From contig NZ_CP064686.1 in NCBI RefSeq assembly GCF_023100905.1, positions 6,138,001-6,202,000 of the forward strand: a stretch of 64,000 bases of DNA, in the 5' to 3' direction. This document shows, in pieces, positions 16,000-24,699 of this stretch (the first letter of the stretch is position 1; each line of letters begins with the position of its first letter). This stretch comes from Bradyrhizobium sp. 4 (lineage in GTDB: Bacteria; Pseudomonadota; Alphaproteobacteria; Rhizobiales; Xanthobacteraceae). The notes beneath the pieces are model-generated. The model was not told where the DNA came from. It saw nothing but the letters and a program-made list of their open reading frames with translations, and ran no database searches. The position numbers and the translations under genes are program-made.

Positions 16000-18114
16000 T
16001 TAAGCCAGGTGCAAGGCAACGACGACGAGGTCGATCGCCTTGATGCCGATGAAGGGAATGACGATACCGCCGAGGCCGTAGATCAGCAGGTTGCGCCGGA
16101 GCAGTGCGCCGGCCCCGACCGCGCGATAGGCGACGCCCTTCAGCGCCAGCGGGACCAGTGCGATGATAACAAGTGCGTTGAAGATGATCGCCGACAGGAT
16201 GGCGCTCTGCGGGCTCGACAGGTTCATGACATTGAGCACGTTGAGCTGGGGGTAGAACGCCAGGAACATCGCCGGGATGATCGCGAAATACTTCGCGACG
16301 TCGTTGGCGATCGAGAACGTGGTCAGCGCGCCGCGCGTCATCAAGAGCTGCTTGCCGATCTCGACCACCTCGATCAGCTTGGTCGGGTTGGAATCGAGAT
16401 CGACCATGTTGCCGGCCTCGCGGGCCGCCTGCGTGCCGGTGTTCATGGCGACACCGACGTCTGCCTGTGCGAGCGCCGGCGCGTCGTTGGTGCCGTCGCC
16501 GCACATCGCCACCAGCTTACCTTTGGCCTGCTCGTCGCGGATCAGCTTGAGCTTGTCCTCGGGAGTTGCCTGCGCCAGGAAGTCGTCGACGCCGGCCTCC
16601 GCTGCAATCGCGGCGGCCGTCATGGGATTGTCGCCGGTGATCATGACGGTGCGGATGCCCATGCGCCGCAGCTCGGCAAAGCGCTCGCGGATGCCGCCCT
16701 TGACGATGTCCTTGAGCTGGATGACGCCGAGCAGCCTACCGTCCCTGGCGACCGCCAGCGGCGTGCCGCCGGCCTTCGATATCTCGTCGGCAATGGTCTG
16801 GATCTCGCGGCCGATGTCCGAGAGCCCGGCGAGCTGGATGGAACGAGCCGTGTTGCCAGAGGCAACCACCAGCGGTGCACCGCCACCGACATAGTTGAGC
16901 ATCGCATCGACCGCGCCCTTGCGCACCGACGAGCCGCCGGCGTCGACACCGCTCATGCGGGTCTGCGCCGTGAAGGGGATGAAGGTGGCTCCCAACTCGG
17001 CCATCTCGCGGCCACGGATGCCGTATTTTTCCTTGGCCAGCACCACGATCGAACGGCCCTCCGGGGTCTCGTCGGCGAGCGATGCGAGCTGGGCGGCGTC
17101 CGCGAGCTCCTGATCGGTGACGCCACGCACCGGGCGGAAAGAGGTCGCCTGGCGGTTGCCGAGCGTGATCGTTCCGGTCTTGTCGAGCAGCAGCGTGTCG
17201 ACGTCTCCGGCGGCCTCGACCGCACGGCCGGACATCGCCAGCACGTTGAAGCGGACCAGACGGTCCATGCCGGCGATGCCGATCGCCGACAGCAGTGCGC
17301 CAATCGTGGTCGGGATCAACGTCACGAACAGGGCGACCAGCACGACCACCGAGATCGAGCCGCCGGCATAGGCCGCGTAGCTCGGGATGGTGACGGTGGC
17401 GAACACGAAGATGATGGTGAGACCGGCCAGCAGGATGTTGAGCGCGATCTCGTTCGGGGTCTTCGCCCGTTCCGCGCCCTCGACCAGCTTGATCATGCGG
17501 TCGATGAAGGTCGAGCCCTGCGCTGCCGTGATCCGCACGCGGATCCAGTCGGACAGCACCTGGGTGCCGCCGGTCACCGCCGAACGGTCGCCGCCGGATT
17601 CGCGGATCACGGGTGCGGACTCGCCGGTGATGGCGGCCTCGTTGACGGACGCAACGCCCTCGATCACCTCGCCATCGGAGGGAATAGTATCGCCGGCCTC
17701 GACCAGCACGATGTCGCCGACCTTGAGGCTGGTGCCCGGCACGAGATTGAAGGCCAGGCCGGCGCCGGTCAGCAGCTTTGCCTGGCTCTCGGTGCGGGTC
17801 TTGCGCAGCGATTCCGCCTGCGCCTTGCCGCGGCCTTCGGCCACCGCTTCGGCGAAGTTGGCAAACAGCACCGTGAACCAGAGCCAAACGATGATCTGGA
17901 AGGTGAAGCCGAGATTCTCGCCGGCGGTGAGGAGATCGCGGAGGAAGATCACCGTGGTGAGCGCGGCCACGATCTCGACCACGAACATCACCGGATTCTT
18001 GATCATCAAGCGTGGATCGAGCTTGGTGAAGGACGCGCGGATCGCAGGTACGACGATCTTGGGATCGAGCATCGCCGAGACGGACGCGCGTTTTTGCAGT
18101 TTCATGGTATCCAT
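16000..18114 (-). CDS. kdpB: KdpB, P-type K+-transporting ATPase catalytic subunit
   Basis: KdpB hydrolyses ATP to drive K+ import through KdpA. I chose the ATG at 18114 (704 residues) because GGAG lies eight bases before it; an in-frame ATG 18 bases upstream has no such site. The P-type hallmarks are intact: TGES at 163-166 in the actuator domain, phosphorylation motif DKTGT with Asp311, and the hinge MCGDGTNDAPALAQADVGVAM. Membrane segments surround VTLIPTTIGALLSAIG. The kdpA-kdpB gap of 65 bases holds a three-unit tandem repeat. Confidence 0.97.
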   Translation of the reverse strand: MDTMKLQKRASVSAMLDPKIVVPAIRASFTKLDPRLMIKNPVMFVVEIVAALTTVIFLRDLLTAGENLGFTFQIIVWLWFTVLFANFAEAVAEGRGKAQAESLRKTRTESQAKLLTGAGLAFNLVPGTSLKVGDIVLVEAGDTIPSDGEVIEGVASVNEAAITGESAPVIRESGGDRSAVTGGTQVLSDWIRVRITAAQGSTFIDRMIKLVEGAERAKTPNEIALNILLAGLTIIFVFATVTIPSYAAYAGGSISVVVLVALFVTLIPTTIGALLSAIGIAGMDRLVRFNVLAMSGRAVEAAGDVDTLLLDKTGTITLGNRQATSFRPVRGVTDQELADAAQLASLADETPEGRSIVVLAKEKYGIRGREMAELGATFIPFTAQTRMSGVDAGGSSVRKGAVDAMLNYVGGGAPLVVASGNTARSIQLAGLSDIGREIQTIADEISKAGGTPLAVARDGRLLGVIQLKDIVKGGIRERFAELRRMGIRTVMITGDNPMTAAAIAAEAGVDDFLAQATPEDKLKLIRDEQAKGKLVAMCGDGTNDAPALAQADVGVAMNTGTQAAREAGNMVDLDSNPTKLIEVVEIGKQLLMTRGALTTFSIANDVAKYFAIIPAMFLAFYPQLNVLNVMNLSSPQSAILSAIIFNALVIIALVPLALKGVAYRAVGAGALLRRNLLIYGLGGIVIPFIGIKAIDLVVVALHLA

Positions 18115-18144
18115 GGAGGTCACTCCAAACAATCAGAAGGCGGT

Positions 18145-18192
18145 CGATCAGAACACTAGTCGTTCAGAACACTTGTTGTTCAAAACACTTGG
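18145..18192. repeat. Three tandem 16-base units at the kdpA 3' end
   Basis: Units 18145-18160, 18161-18176 and 18177-18192 align without gaps around a shared core CA(G/A)AACACT. The third unit covers the last codons and stop of kdpA, so the array looks like tandem copies of the gene's tail extending into the kdpA-kdpB spacer. Confidence 0.85.
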
Positions 18193-19883
18193 CCGGCGTT
18201 CATCGCGAGATGCTCGACGATGGGGCCGAGGGCGAGGGCCGGGAAGAAGGTGAGGCCGCCGATGATCAGGATCACGCCGACGACGAGGCCGACGAACAGC
18301 CCGCCCGTGGTCGGGAGGGTGCCCGCGGACGGCGGGATCGATTTCTTGGCGGCCAGCGAACCCGCAATCGCCATCGCCGGGATGATCATGAAGAAGCGGC
18401 CGACGAACATCGCGCTTGCGAGCGTGAGGTTGTAGAAGAAGGTGTTGCCGGTGAGGCCCGCGAAGGCCGAGCCGTTGTTGCCGGTCGCCGAGGTGAAGGC
18501 ATAGAGCACCTCGGTGAAGCCATGCGGCCCGGCATTCGCCATCGAGGCGACCGCCGCCGGATAGACCACGCCGACCGCGGTCCATCCCAGATACATCAGC
18601 GGCAGCACCAGGATCGCGAGCATCGCCATCTTCACTTCGCGCGCCTCGATCTTCTTGCCGACATACTCCGGCGTGCGGCCGACCATCAGGCCGGCCACGA
18701 AGATCGCGAGCACGACGAACAGCAGCATGCCATAGAGGCCGGCGCCGACGCCGCCGACGATGATTTCGCCGAGCTGCATATTGATCAGGGGAATCATGCC
18801 GCCGAGCGCCGTGAAGCTGTCATGCATGGCGTTGATCGCGCCGCAGGAGGCGGCCGTCGTGATCACGGCGAACAGGGAGGACGCGACGATGCCGAAGCGA
18901 ACCTCCTTGCCTTCCATGTTGCCGCCGGTCAGGCCGAGCGCGTGCAGGGTCGAAGTACCGTTGGCCTCCGCCCAATAGGTGATGGCGACACCGGCGACGA
19001 ACAGCACGCCCATCACGGACAGGATCGCCCAGCCCTGGCGCTGGCTGCCGACCATGCGGCCGAACACGTTGGTCAGCGCCGCACCCAGCACGAAGATCGA
19101 TAGCATCTGAATGAAGTTGGACAGCGCGGTTGGATTTTCGAACGGATGCGCCGCATTGGCGTTGAAGAAGCCGCCGCCATTGGTGCCGAGCATCTTGATC
19201 GCGACCTGGGAGGCGACCGGGCCGACCGCAATGGTTTGCTTGGCACCCTCGAGCGTGGTGGCCTCGACATAGTCACCGAGCGTCTGCGGTATGCCTTGCG
19301 AGACCAGGAACAGCGTATAGACGATACAGATTGGCAACAGCACATAGAGCGTGCAGCGGGTGACGTCGACCCAGAAATTTCCGACGGTGCGTGCCGACGC
19401 ACGCGAGAAGCCGCGGATCAGGGCGACCGCGAGTGCGATACCGGTCGCCGCCGACAGGAAGTTCTGGTGCGTCAAGCCGAGCATCTGCACGAGATAGGAG
19501 ATCGTGCTCTCGCCGCCGTAGTTCTGCCAGTTGGTGTTGGTGATGAAGGAGATCGCCGTATTGAAGGAGAGATCCGCGGCGACCGCGCCTTGGCCGGCCG
19601 GATTGAACGGCAGTACGGCCTGCAACCGCATCACGCCGTAGATGATGAGGAAGCCGCCGACATGGAACAACAGCATGGCGACCGTATAGGTCAGCCAATG
19701 CTGCTCGCGCTTCTCGTCGACGCCGGAGAACCAGTAGATGCCGGCCTCGATGGGACGCAGCACCGGCGAGAGGAAGGTCCGCTCGCCGTTGAACACGCGC
19801 GTCATGTACCAGCCGAGCGGTTTTGTGAGCGCGACGATAATGACGCAAAAGAGAATGATCTGGAGCCAACCGATCACAGTCAT
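18180..19883 (-). CDS. kdpA: KdpA, K+-binding and translocating subunit
   Basis: KdpA is the potassium-channel-like subunit of the KdpFABC pump. The 567 residues carry ten or so membrane segments and the family's pore-loop strings: TNTNWQNYGGEST, GTNGGGFFNANAAHPFENP and SATGNNGSAFAGL. The length is normal. The ATG at 19883 follows kdpF by 31 bases with GAAGGG upstream. Its stop codon falls in a tandem repeat, but the reading frame and C terminus (GPIVEHLAMNAGQVF) look complete. Confidence 0.97.
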   Translation of the reverse strand: MTVIGWLQIILFCVIIVALTKPLGWYMTRVFNGERTFLSPVLRPIEAGIYWFSGVDEKREQHWLTYTVAMLLFHVGGFLIIYGVMRLQAVLPFNPAGQGAVAADLSFNTAISFITNTNWQNYGGESTISYLVQMLGLTHQNFLSAATGIALAVALIRGFSRASARTVGNFWVDVTRCTLYVLLPICIVYTLFLVSQGIPQTLGDYVEATTLEGAKQTIAVGPVASQVAIKMLGTNGGGFFNANAAHPFENPTALSNFIQMLSIFVLGAALTNVFGRMVGSQRQGWAILSVMGVLFVAGVAITYWAEANGTSTLHALGLTGGNMEGKEVRFGIVASSLFAVITTAASCGAINAMHDSFTALGGMIPLINMQLGEIIVGGVGAGLYGMLLFVVLAIFVAGLMVGRTPEYVGKKIEAREVKMAMLAILVLPLMYLGWTAVGVVYPAAVASMANAGPHGFTEVLYAFTSATGNNGSAFAGLTGNTFFYNLTLASAMFVGRFFMIIPAMAIAGSLAAKKSIPPSAGTLPTTGGLFVGLVVGVILIIGGLTFFPALALGPIVEHLAMNAGQVF

Positions 19884-19914
19884 GACATCAACCCTTCAGG
19901 CTTCGTGAGCACGG

Positions 19915-20004
19915 TCAGAACCGCTCGGGCCGCAGCAGCGCGTAAGTGAGGTAGAACAGGAGGCCGAGCGAAACGGCGCCGGCGAGCGAATAATCGAAGA
20001 TCAT
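19915..20004 (-). CDS. kdpF: KdpF, small stabilising subunit
   Basis: A 29-residue single-span membrane peptide, MIFDYSLAGAVSLGLLFYL onward, ending LLRPERF. The LxRPERF ending and the place directly before kdpA are diagnostic of KdpF, which stabilises the pump. The ATG at 20004 has GGGAG seven bases upstream. It starts eleven bases after the stop of another small membrane ORF. Confidence 0.93.
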   Translation of the reverse strand: MIFDYSLAGAVSLGLLFYLTYALLRPERF

Positions 20005-20015
20005 GGTCCGCTCCC

Positions 20016-20099
20016 TCACAGCCGTTCGCAGGCATAGGTGTAGCCGATCGCAAGGGCGAAGAAGCCGAAGCCCAGCGCCAGCATCAGAATGTCCATCAT
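20016..20099 (-). CDS. Putative 27-residue membrane peptide upstream of kdpF
   Basis: The peptide reads MMDILMLALGFGFFALAIG then YTYACERL and is followed by TGA. It has one hydrophobic span, an acidic N terminus and a basic, Cys-Glu-Arg-Leu end. GAGGAG lies seven bases before the first of two adjacent ATGs, and kdpF follows after eleven bases, so translation as the first cistron of kdp is likely. From memory, short ORFs with a similar C-E-R-L ending precede kdpF in other bacteria, but I cannot verify this here. The function is unknown; a further accessory peptide of the pump is an inference. Confidence 0.65.
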   Translation of the reverse strand: MMDILMLALGFGFFALAIGYTYACERL

Positions 20100-20497
20100 G
20101 GAGATACTCCTCGTTGCGCCCTTGATTTGGGCGCAACCGTTTCTCGGGAGATCCGGTCGGCGCGTGAAAGGAAATTCCAGTGCATTTCCACGGCGCCCAC
20201 CGGGACCTTTTGACCGGGCTGAAGTGCCACCGCGGGCATAGGTTTTCGAGACGAGGGCCGTGGCGAAGTTATAGGAATCTCATAAAAGGCCGGGGCTGAC
20301 GGCGTGGTCGGACAACGCTCGCGAGGCACATGACATCGTCGTCCCGGCGACGGCGGAGAATGGCGCGCCACCGCCCCCATCCCGCACTTATGAAATCCCT
20401 ATATCTCCCGCCCCGCCCCCATCTCGTTTTCAAATGCCGTTTTGGCCATCTTGGAGAGGCCGGCCGACTGACCGACGCCAATTCCAGGAGGCCTGAC
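20100..20497. promoter_or_regulatory. Divergent kdp control region
   Basis: About 400 bases without a gene lie between the kdp operon (leftward) and a rightward gene. The kdp promoter and KdpE site must be here, but I cannot place them with confidence. The clearest structure is a pair of 16-base elements, 20270-20285 and 20388-20403, which are inverted copies with 14 of 16 matches; each reads TTATGARATYCCTATA toward the gene on its own side. Confidence 0.5.
20270..20403. repeat. Inverted pair of 16-base elements (14/16)
   Basis: 20270-20285 on one strand and 20388-20403 on the other share TATAGGRATYTCATAA with two mismatches, 102 bases apart. Both are AT-rich islands in GC-rich DNA, and each points outward toward one of the two divergent genes. 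They may be paired promoter elements or operator half-sites. Confidence 0.6.
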
Positions 20498-20965
20498 ATG
20501 ACCGCCGCTCTCCGGCACTACGATCCGCCCTCACTCAGCGAGCGCCTGCGCCACGCGCACACGATGACGCGACCGCTGATGCTCGAGATCATCGATCACG
20601 CCTGCCGGCACTTCCCTTCGCTCGGGCAGAGCGAGCGCACTGCGCGCGTCACGCGCCTGATCGAAGCAGAAGCTTGGGCCGATGCCGCGCTGGCACTGAT
20701 GGAGCTGTAGCTGCCGCTGTGGCAAGTCCGCCGCATCGCCTACGACGAGGGTGAATGGCACTGCGCTCTCTCGCGCGAGCGCGAGTTGCCGGACTGGCTC
20801 GACGCCGCGGTCGAGGCGCGCCACGCCGATCTCGCGCTCGCGCTGCTGTCGGCTTTCATAGAGGTCGAGGCATTGGCCCTGGAAGTTTCGCGTCCGAGCG
20901 TTCCCACTATTCGTCCCGCGCCTGACCCGCTCTACGAGCCGGTCGGCTGTGAAAATTTCGGCTAG
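20498..20965 (+). pseudogene. Conserved hypothetical protein interrupted by an amber codon
   Basis: From the ATG at 20498 (AGGAGG at 20486-20491) the frame codes 70 residues ending ALALMEL, then meets TAG at 20708-20710. The same frame runs on for 84 more residues (LPLWQVRRIAYDEGEWHC, ELPDWLDAAVEARHADLA) to a TAG at 20963. The downstream part has the same codon bias and a protein-like composition, so the two halves look like one gene of about 155 residues broken by a single-base change, for example GAG to TAG. I know of no function; the text resembles a hypothetical family I recall from Bradyrhizobium. Alternatives are a sequencing error or readthrough. Confidence 0.7.
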
Positions 20966-21179
20966 TGGGCGCGGTCCTGACGCTCGTCATCACACTCGTG
21001 GCGCGCGGGCTCGGAGCATAAACCGTCACGCCCATCGACCGCGAATTGACCATGGCTGCCTGCGGGGCGAGCAACCTGCTCCGCAGCGCGGTCGCGACGC
21101 CCGGCTGACGGCACGTCTCCCGCACCAAAAACACTCGGCCGATCTGGCGCAGTTTCACGGAACCGTGTAGATCGGTTTC

Positions 21180-21815
21180 ATGAGCATCAGCAACGTCAAC
21201 GTCGTCGCCCATCCCCTGGTCCAGCACAAGCTCTCCCTGATGCGGGAGAAGGACCGCTCGACCAAGAGCTTTCGCGAGATCCTGAACGAGATCGGGATGC
21301 TGCTCGGCTACGAGGTGACGCGCGACCTGCCGCTGGAGCTGGTCGATATCGAGACGCCGATTGCGCCGATGCGGGCGCCCAAGATCGCCGGCAAGAAGCT
21401 CACGCTGGCGCCGATCCTGCGCGCCGGCGTCGGCTTCCTCGACGGCATGCTGGCGCTGATGCCGTCGGCGCGCATCGCCCATATCGGGCTCTACCGCGAT
21501 CCTGAGACATTGCAGGCCGTGGAATATTACTTCAAGGCGCCGCAGGACCTCTCGGACCGCACCGTGATCCTGATGGATCCGATGCTGGCGACCGGCAACT
21601 CGGCTTGCGCCGGCGCCTCGCTGCTGAAGGCGCGCGGCGCCCGCGACATCCGCTTCGTCTGCCTTCTGGCCGCGCCTGAAGGGATCGCGCAGTTCCAGAG
21701 CGAGCATCCGGACGTGCCGGTCTGGACCGCCGCGATCGACGAGCGGCTCAACGACCACGGCTACATCGTGCCGGGGCTGGGCGACGCCGGCGACCGGATG
21801 TTCGGCACCAAGTAG
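21180..21815 (+). CDS. upp: Uracil phosphoribosyltransferase
   Basis: Upp converts uracil and PRPP to UMP in pyrimidine salvage. The 211-residue protein has the usual length, with NVVAHPLVQHKLSLMREKDRS at the start (family opening), LAPILRAGVGFLDGM, the PRPP-binding loop VILMDPMLATGNSA near residues 130-143 and the C-terminal GDAGDRMFGT that binds uracil. The ATG at 21180 has only a weak ribosome site. The gene stands alone on the + strand, 33 bases before an acyl-CoA synthetase gene; about 210 bases upstream hold nothing I can identify. Confidence 0.96.
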   Translation: MSISNVNVVAHPLVQHKLSLMREKDRSTKSFREILNEIGMLLGYEVTRDLPLELVDIETPIAPMRAPKIAGKKLTLAPILRAGVGFLDGMLALMPSARIAHIGLYRDPETLQAVEYYFKAPQDLSDRTVILMDPMLATGNSACAGASLLKARGARDIRFVCLLAAPEGIAQFQSEHPDVPVWTAAIDERLNDHGYIVPGLGDAGDRMFGTK

Positions 21816-21848
21816 ACAGGTTCGCGCGGTCGGGTTAGTCCGGTTGCC

Positions 21849-23435
21849 ATGAGCGCCAACGAGTTTTCGCTGCAATCGCTGATCCGGACCGAGGCGGCCG
21901 CCGATCCGGCCTTCGTGTTCGACGGCACGCCGGTCTCGCGCGCGGAATTCTCGGAAAAGATCGAGCAGACCGCCGCCTGGCTTGCCGCACGCGGTATCGG
22001 CACGGGCGACGTCGTCGCGGTCTGGCTGGTCAACCGGATCGAATGGATCACGCTGCTGGTCGCCGCCGCCCGGCTTGGGGCAATCGTCGCCGCCGTCAAT
22101 ACACGCTACCGCAGCGCGGAGGTCGCGCATCTCCTGAAGCTCTCCGGCGCCAGGCTGATGGTGATCGAAGCCGCGTTTCGCTCGATCGACTTTGCCGCTA
22201 TTCTCGCCGACGTTGCGAAGGACGAGGTGCCTACGCTGCGAGAGATCGCGGTGGTCGGCGCGGATGAGATTCCCGCCCAATGGACATGCGTGCGCTTCGA
22301 CGCCTTCGACGAGCCCTATCCGCCGGCCCCGCCGGCTCAGGATGATTTCGATCTGCCGGTTCTGCTCTACACGACGTCGGGCACGACCAAAGGACCGAAG
22401 CTTGTCGCGCATTCGCAGCGAACGCTGGCCACGCACGCCGCCTCCGTCGCCGAGGCGCTAAAACTCTCGCCCCAGCGCCATGTGCTGCTGGCCATGCTAC
22501 CGTTCTGCGGCACCTTCGGCATGACGAGCCTGCTCGGCTTCGTCGCAGCGGGCGCGATCGTCCATGCGCTCGCCGCCTTCGAGGCCGCGCCGGCGCTGAA
22601 GATTCTCCGCGAGTGCGGGATCACGCATGCCTTTGGCTCGGACGAGATGTTCCGCCGCATCCTCGCCGTCACCGACGCGCCGCATCCGTTTCCGCATCTC
22701 GAACTCTGCGGCTTTGCCGCGTTCCAGCCCGGCTGGCGCGAGCTTGCCGCGGAGGCCGAGGCGTGCGGCATGCCGTTGCACGGCCTCTACGGTTCGAGCG
22801 AGGTGCAGGCGCTGTTCTCGATCGCACGCTCGAGTGATGGCTTCGCCGATCGCATCGAGGGCGGCGGCTGGCCGATGTCGCCGGAGGCCAAGGTCCGTGT
22901 GCGCGACACCGAGACCGGCGAACTCGCGGCTCGCGGCGTCTCCGGTGAGATCGAGATCCATGCGCCGTCACGCTTCCTCGGCTACTACAACAATCCCGAC
23001 GCGACGCGCGACGCCATCACCGCGGACGGCTTCTTCCGCACCGGCGATATCGGCCGGCTGCGCGGCGACGGCTCCTTCGTCTACGAAACCCGCGCGGGCG
23101 ACGCCATGCGGCTCGGCGGGTTTCTTGTCGCACCCGGCGAGATCGAGGACGAGCTCAAATCGTGCGCCGGCGTGGCCGACGCCCAGGTCGTCGCGGTCGA
23201 TCTGAAGGGAAACGCCCGCTGCGTTGCCTTCGTGATCCCCACCCAGGACCCCCAGCACGAACCGCCGCGGCAGGACGCGTTGATCACGCGCCTACGCGAG
23301 CGGCTCGCCGGCTACAAGGTCCCGGCGCGGATCTATGTCGTGGAGGCCTTCCCCATCACCGACAGCGCGAACGGCGTCAAGATCCAGCGCGCCCGGCTCC
23401 GGGCCATGGCGATGGACCGGATCGCCGCGGAATAA
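21849..23435 (+). CDS. AMP-dependent acyl-CoA synthetase/ligase
   Basis: An ANL-superfamily enzyme of 528 residues that would activate a carboxylic acid to its CoA thioester with ATP. Motifs: the P-loop LYTTSGTTKGPKLVAHS near residues 176-192, GLYGSSEVQALF, the hinge FRTGDIGRL, and a C-terminal domain with LGGFLVAPGEIEDEL and NGVKIQR holding the usual lysine. It has no clear acetyl- or long-chain-specific signature, so the substrate is unknown. It follows upp after 33 bases and converges with an acyl-CoA dehydrogenase gene, which suggests a role in fatty or branched acid breakdown. Confidence 0.88.
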   Translation: MSANEFSLQSLIRTEAAADPAFVFDGTPVSRAEFSEKIEQTAAWLAARGIGTGDVVAVWLVNRIEWITLLVAAARLGAIVAAVNTRYRSAEVAHLLKLSGARLMVIEAAFRSIDFAAILADVAKDEVPTLREIAVVGADEIPAQWTCVRFDAFDEPYPPAPPAQDDFDLPVLLYTTSGTTKGPKLVAHSQRTLATHAASVAEALKLSPQRHVLLAMLPFCGTFGMTSLLGFVAAGAIVHALAAFEAAPALKILRECGITHAFGSDEMFRRILAVTDAPHPFPHLELCGFAAFQPGWRELAAEAEACGMPLHGLYGSSEVQALFSIARSSDGFADRIEGGGWPMSPEAKVRVRDTETGELAARGVSGEIEIHAPSRFLGYYNNPDATRDAITADGFFRTGDIGRLRGDGSFVYETRAGDAMRLGGFLVAPGEIEDELKSCAGVADAQVVAVDLKGNARCVAFVIPTQDPQHEPPRQDALITRLRERLAGYKVPARIYVVEAFPITDSANGVKIQRARLRAMAMDRIAAE

Positions 23436-23490
23436 GCACGGCCACCGGGATAGCACGCGAATTCGTCTCGGCTAAAAGGTCGCGCATCAG

Positions 23491-24657
23491 CTAGTACGAC
23501 TTCGCCAGCCCCAGCACCTTTTCCGCAATGAAGCTGAGCGCAAGCTGCGGGCTGACCGGCGCGATGCGCGGGATCAGAACTTCGCGCAAGTAACGCTCGA
23601 CGTGGAATTCCTTGGCGTAACCGAAGCCGCCATGGGTCATCACCGCCTGCTCGCAGGCATGATATCCGGCCTCACCGGCAATGTATTTCGCGGCATTGGC
23701 GGCGCCGCCGCAAGGCATGCCCTTGTCGTATTGCCAGGCCGCCGACATCACCATCAACCAGGCCGCCTCGAGCTCGACCCAGTTTACGGCCAGCGGATGT
23801 TGAATGCCCTGGTTCTTGCCGATGGGTCGGTTGAACACCACGCGGGTCTTGGCGTATTCGGTCGCGCGCGACAACGCGAGCTTGCCGAGGCCGACGGCTT
23901 CCGCTGCGATCAGGATGCGCTCCGGGTTCATGCCTTCGAGGATATACTGGAAGCCTTTGCCTTCTTCGCCGATCCGATCTTCCATGGGGATCTCGAAATC
24001 CTCGAAGAACAGCTCGTTGGAATCGACGACCTTGCGGCCCATCTTCTCGATCTCGTGGACCTTGATCCTGTTGCGATCGAAGTCCGTATAGAACAGGCTC
24101 AGCCCATGCGTGGGCGAGCGCACATCCTCCAGCGGCGTGGTGCGAGCCAGCAGCAGGATCTTGTGCGCAACCTGCGCGGTCGAGATCCACACCTTCTGGC
24201 CGTTGACGATGTAGCGGTCGTTCTTGGCCACCGCGCGGGTCTTGAGCTGGGTCGTGTTGAGGCCGGTGTTGGGCTCGGTCACGGCAAAGCACGCCTTTTC
24301 GCGGCCCTCGACCATCGGCGGCAGCATGCGCTTGCGCTGTTCCTCGGTGCCGAACACGACCACGGGATTGAGACCGAACACGTTGATGTGCACCGCGGAT
24401 GCGCCCGACATGCCGGCGCCGGATTCCGCGATGGCGCGCATCATGATCGCGGCTTCGGTGATGCCGAGCCCGGAACCGCCGTAGGCCTCCGGCACGCAGA
24501 TGCCGAGCCAGCCGGCGTCGGCGAGCGCCTTGTGGAAGTCGTGCGGGAAGCCGCCGTCGTGGTCCTTCTTCAGCCAATAGGCGTCAGGAAAGCCCTCGCA
24601 GATCTTCGCGATGGCGTCGCGAATGGCCTCCTGCTGATCGGTGAGCGCGAAATCCAT
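23491..24657 (-). CDS. Acyl-CoA dehydrogenase
   Basis: A 388-residue flavoprotein dehydrogenase. The ATG at 24657 is preceded by AAGGAG and opens the typical MDFALTDQQEAIRDAIAKIC. Family strings are GICVPEAYGGSGLG, FAVTEPNTGLNTTQLKTRA (FAD contact), VWISTAQ and THGGFGYAKEFHVERYLRE. In the place where medium-chain enzymes carry the catalytic glutamate (Y-E-G-T) this protein has I-A-P-V-S (residues 365-369), so the base must be elsewhere or the substrate class differs. The substrate is unknown. It is divergent from a MaoC-CitE pair, across a 227-base gap with an interrupted palindrome. Confidence 0.9.
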   Translation of the reverse strand: MDFALTDQQEAIRDAIAKICEGFPDAYWLKKDHDGGFPHDFHKALADAGWLGICVPEAYGGSGLGITEAAIMMRAIAESGAGMSGASAVHINVFGLNPVVVFGTEEQRKRMLPPMVEGREKACFAVTEPNTGLNTTQLKTRAVAKNDRYIVNGQKVWISTAQVAHKILLLARTTPLEDVRSPTHGLSLFYTDFDRNRIKVHEIEKMGRKVVDSNELFFEDFEIPMEDRIGEEGKGFQYILEGMNPERILIAAEAVGLGKLALSRATEYAKTRVVFNRPIGKNQGIQHPLAVNWVELEAAWLMVMSAAWQYDKGMPCGGAANAAKYIAGEAGYHACEQAVMTHGGFGYAKEFHVERYLREVLIPRIAPVSPQLALSFIAEKVLGLAKSY

Positions 24658-24699
24658 GATGGTCTCCTTGTTGGGAGCCGCGCCCGCGCCATCTCCCCT

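Noticed and set aside
15913..18159. Long open frame on the + strand opposite kdpB
   Set aside because: It is antisense to an intact, highly conserved gene and has His/Arg/Asp-rich composition typical of GC-rich reverse shadows.
20949..21170. Short + strand ORF between the amber-split gene and upp
   Set aside because: No ribosome site, overlaps the end of the preceding frame and has no protein-like features.
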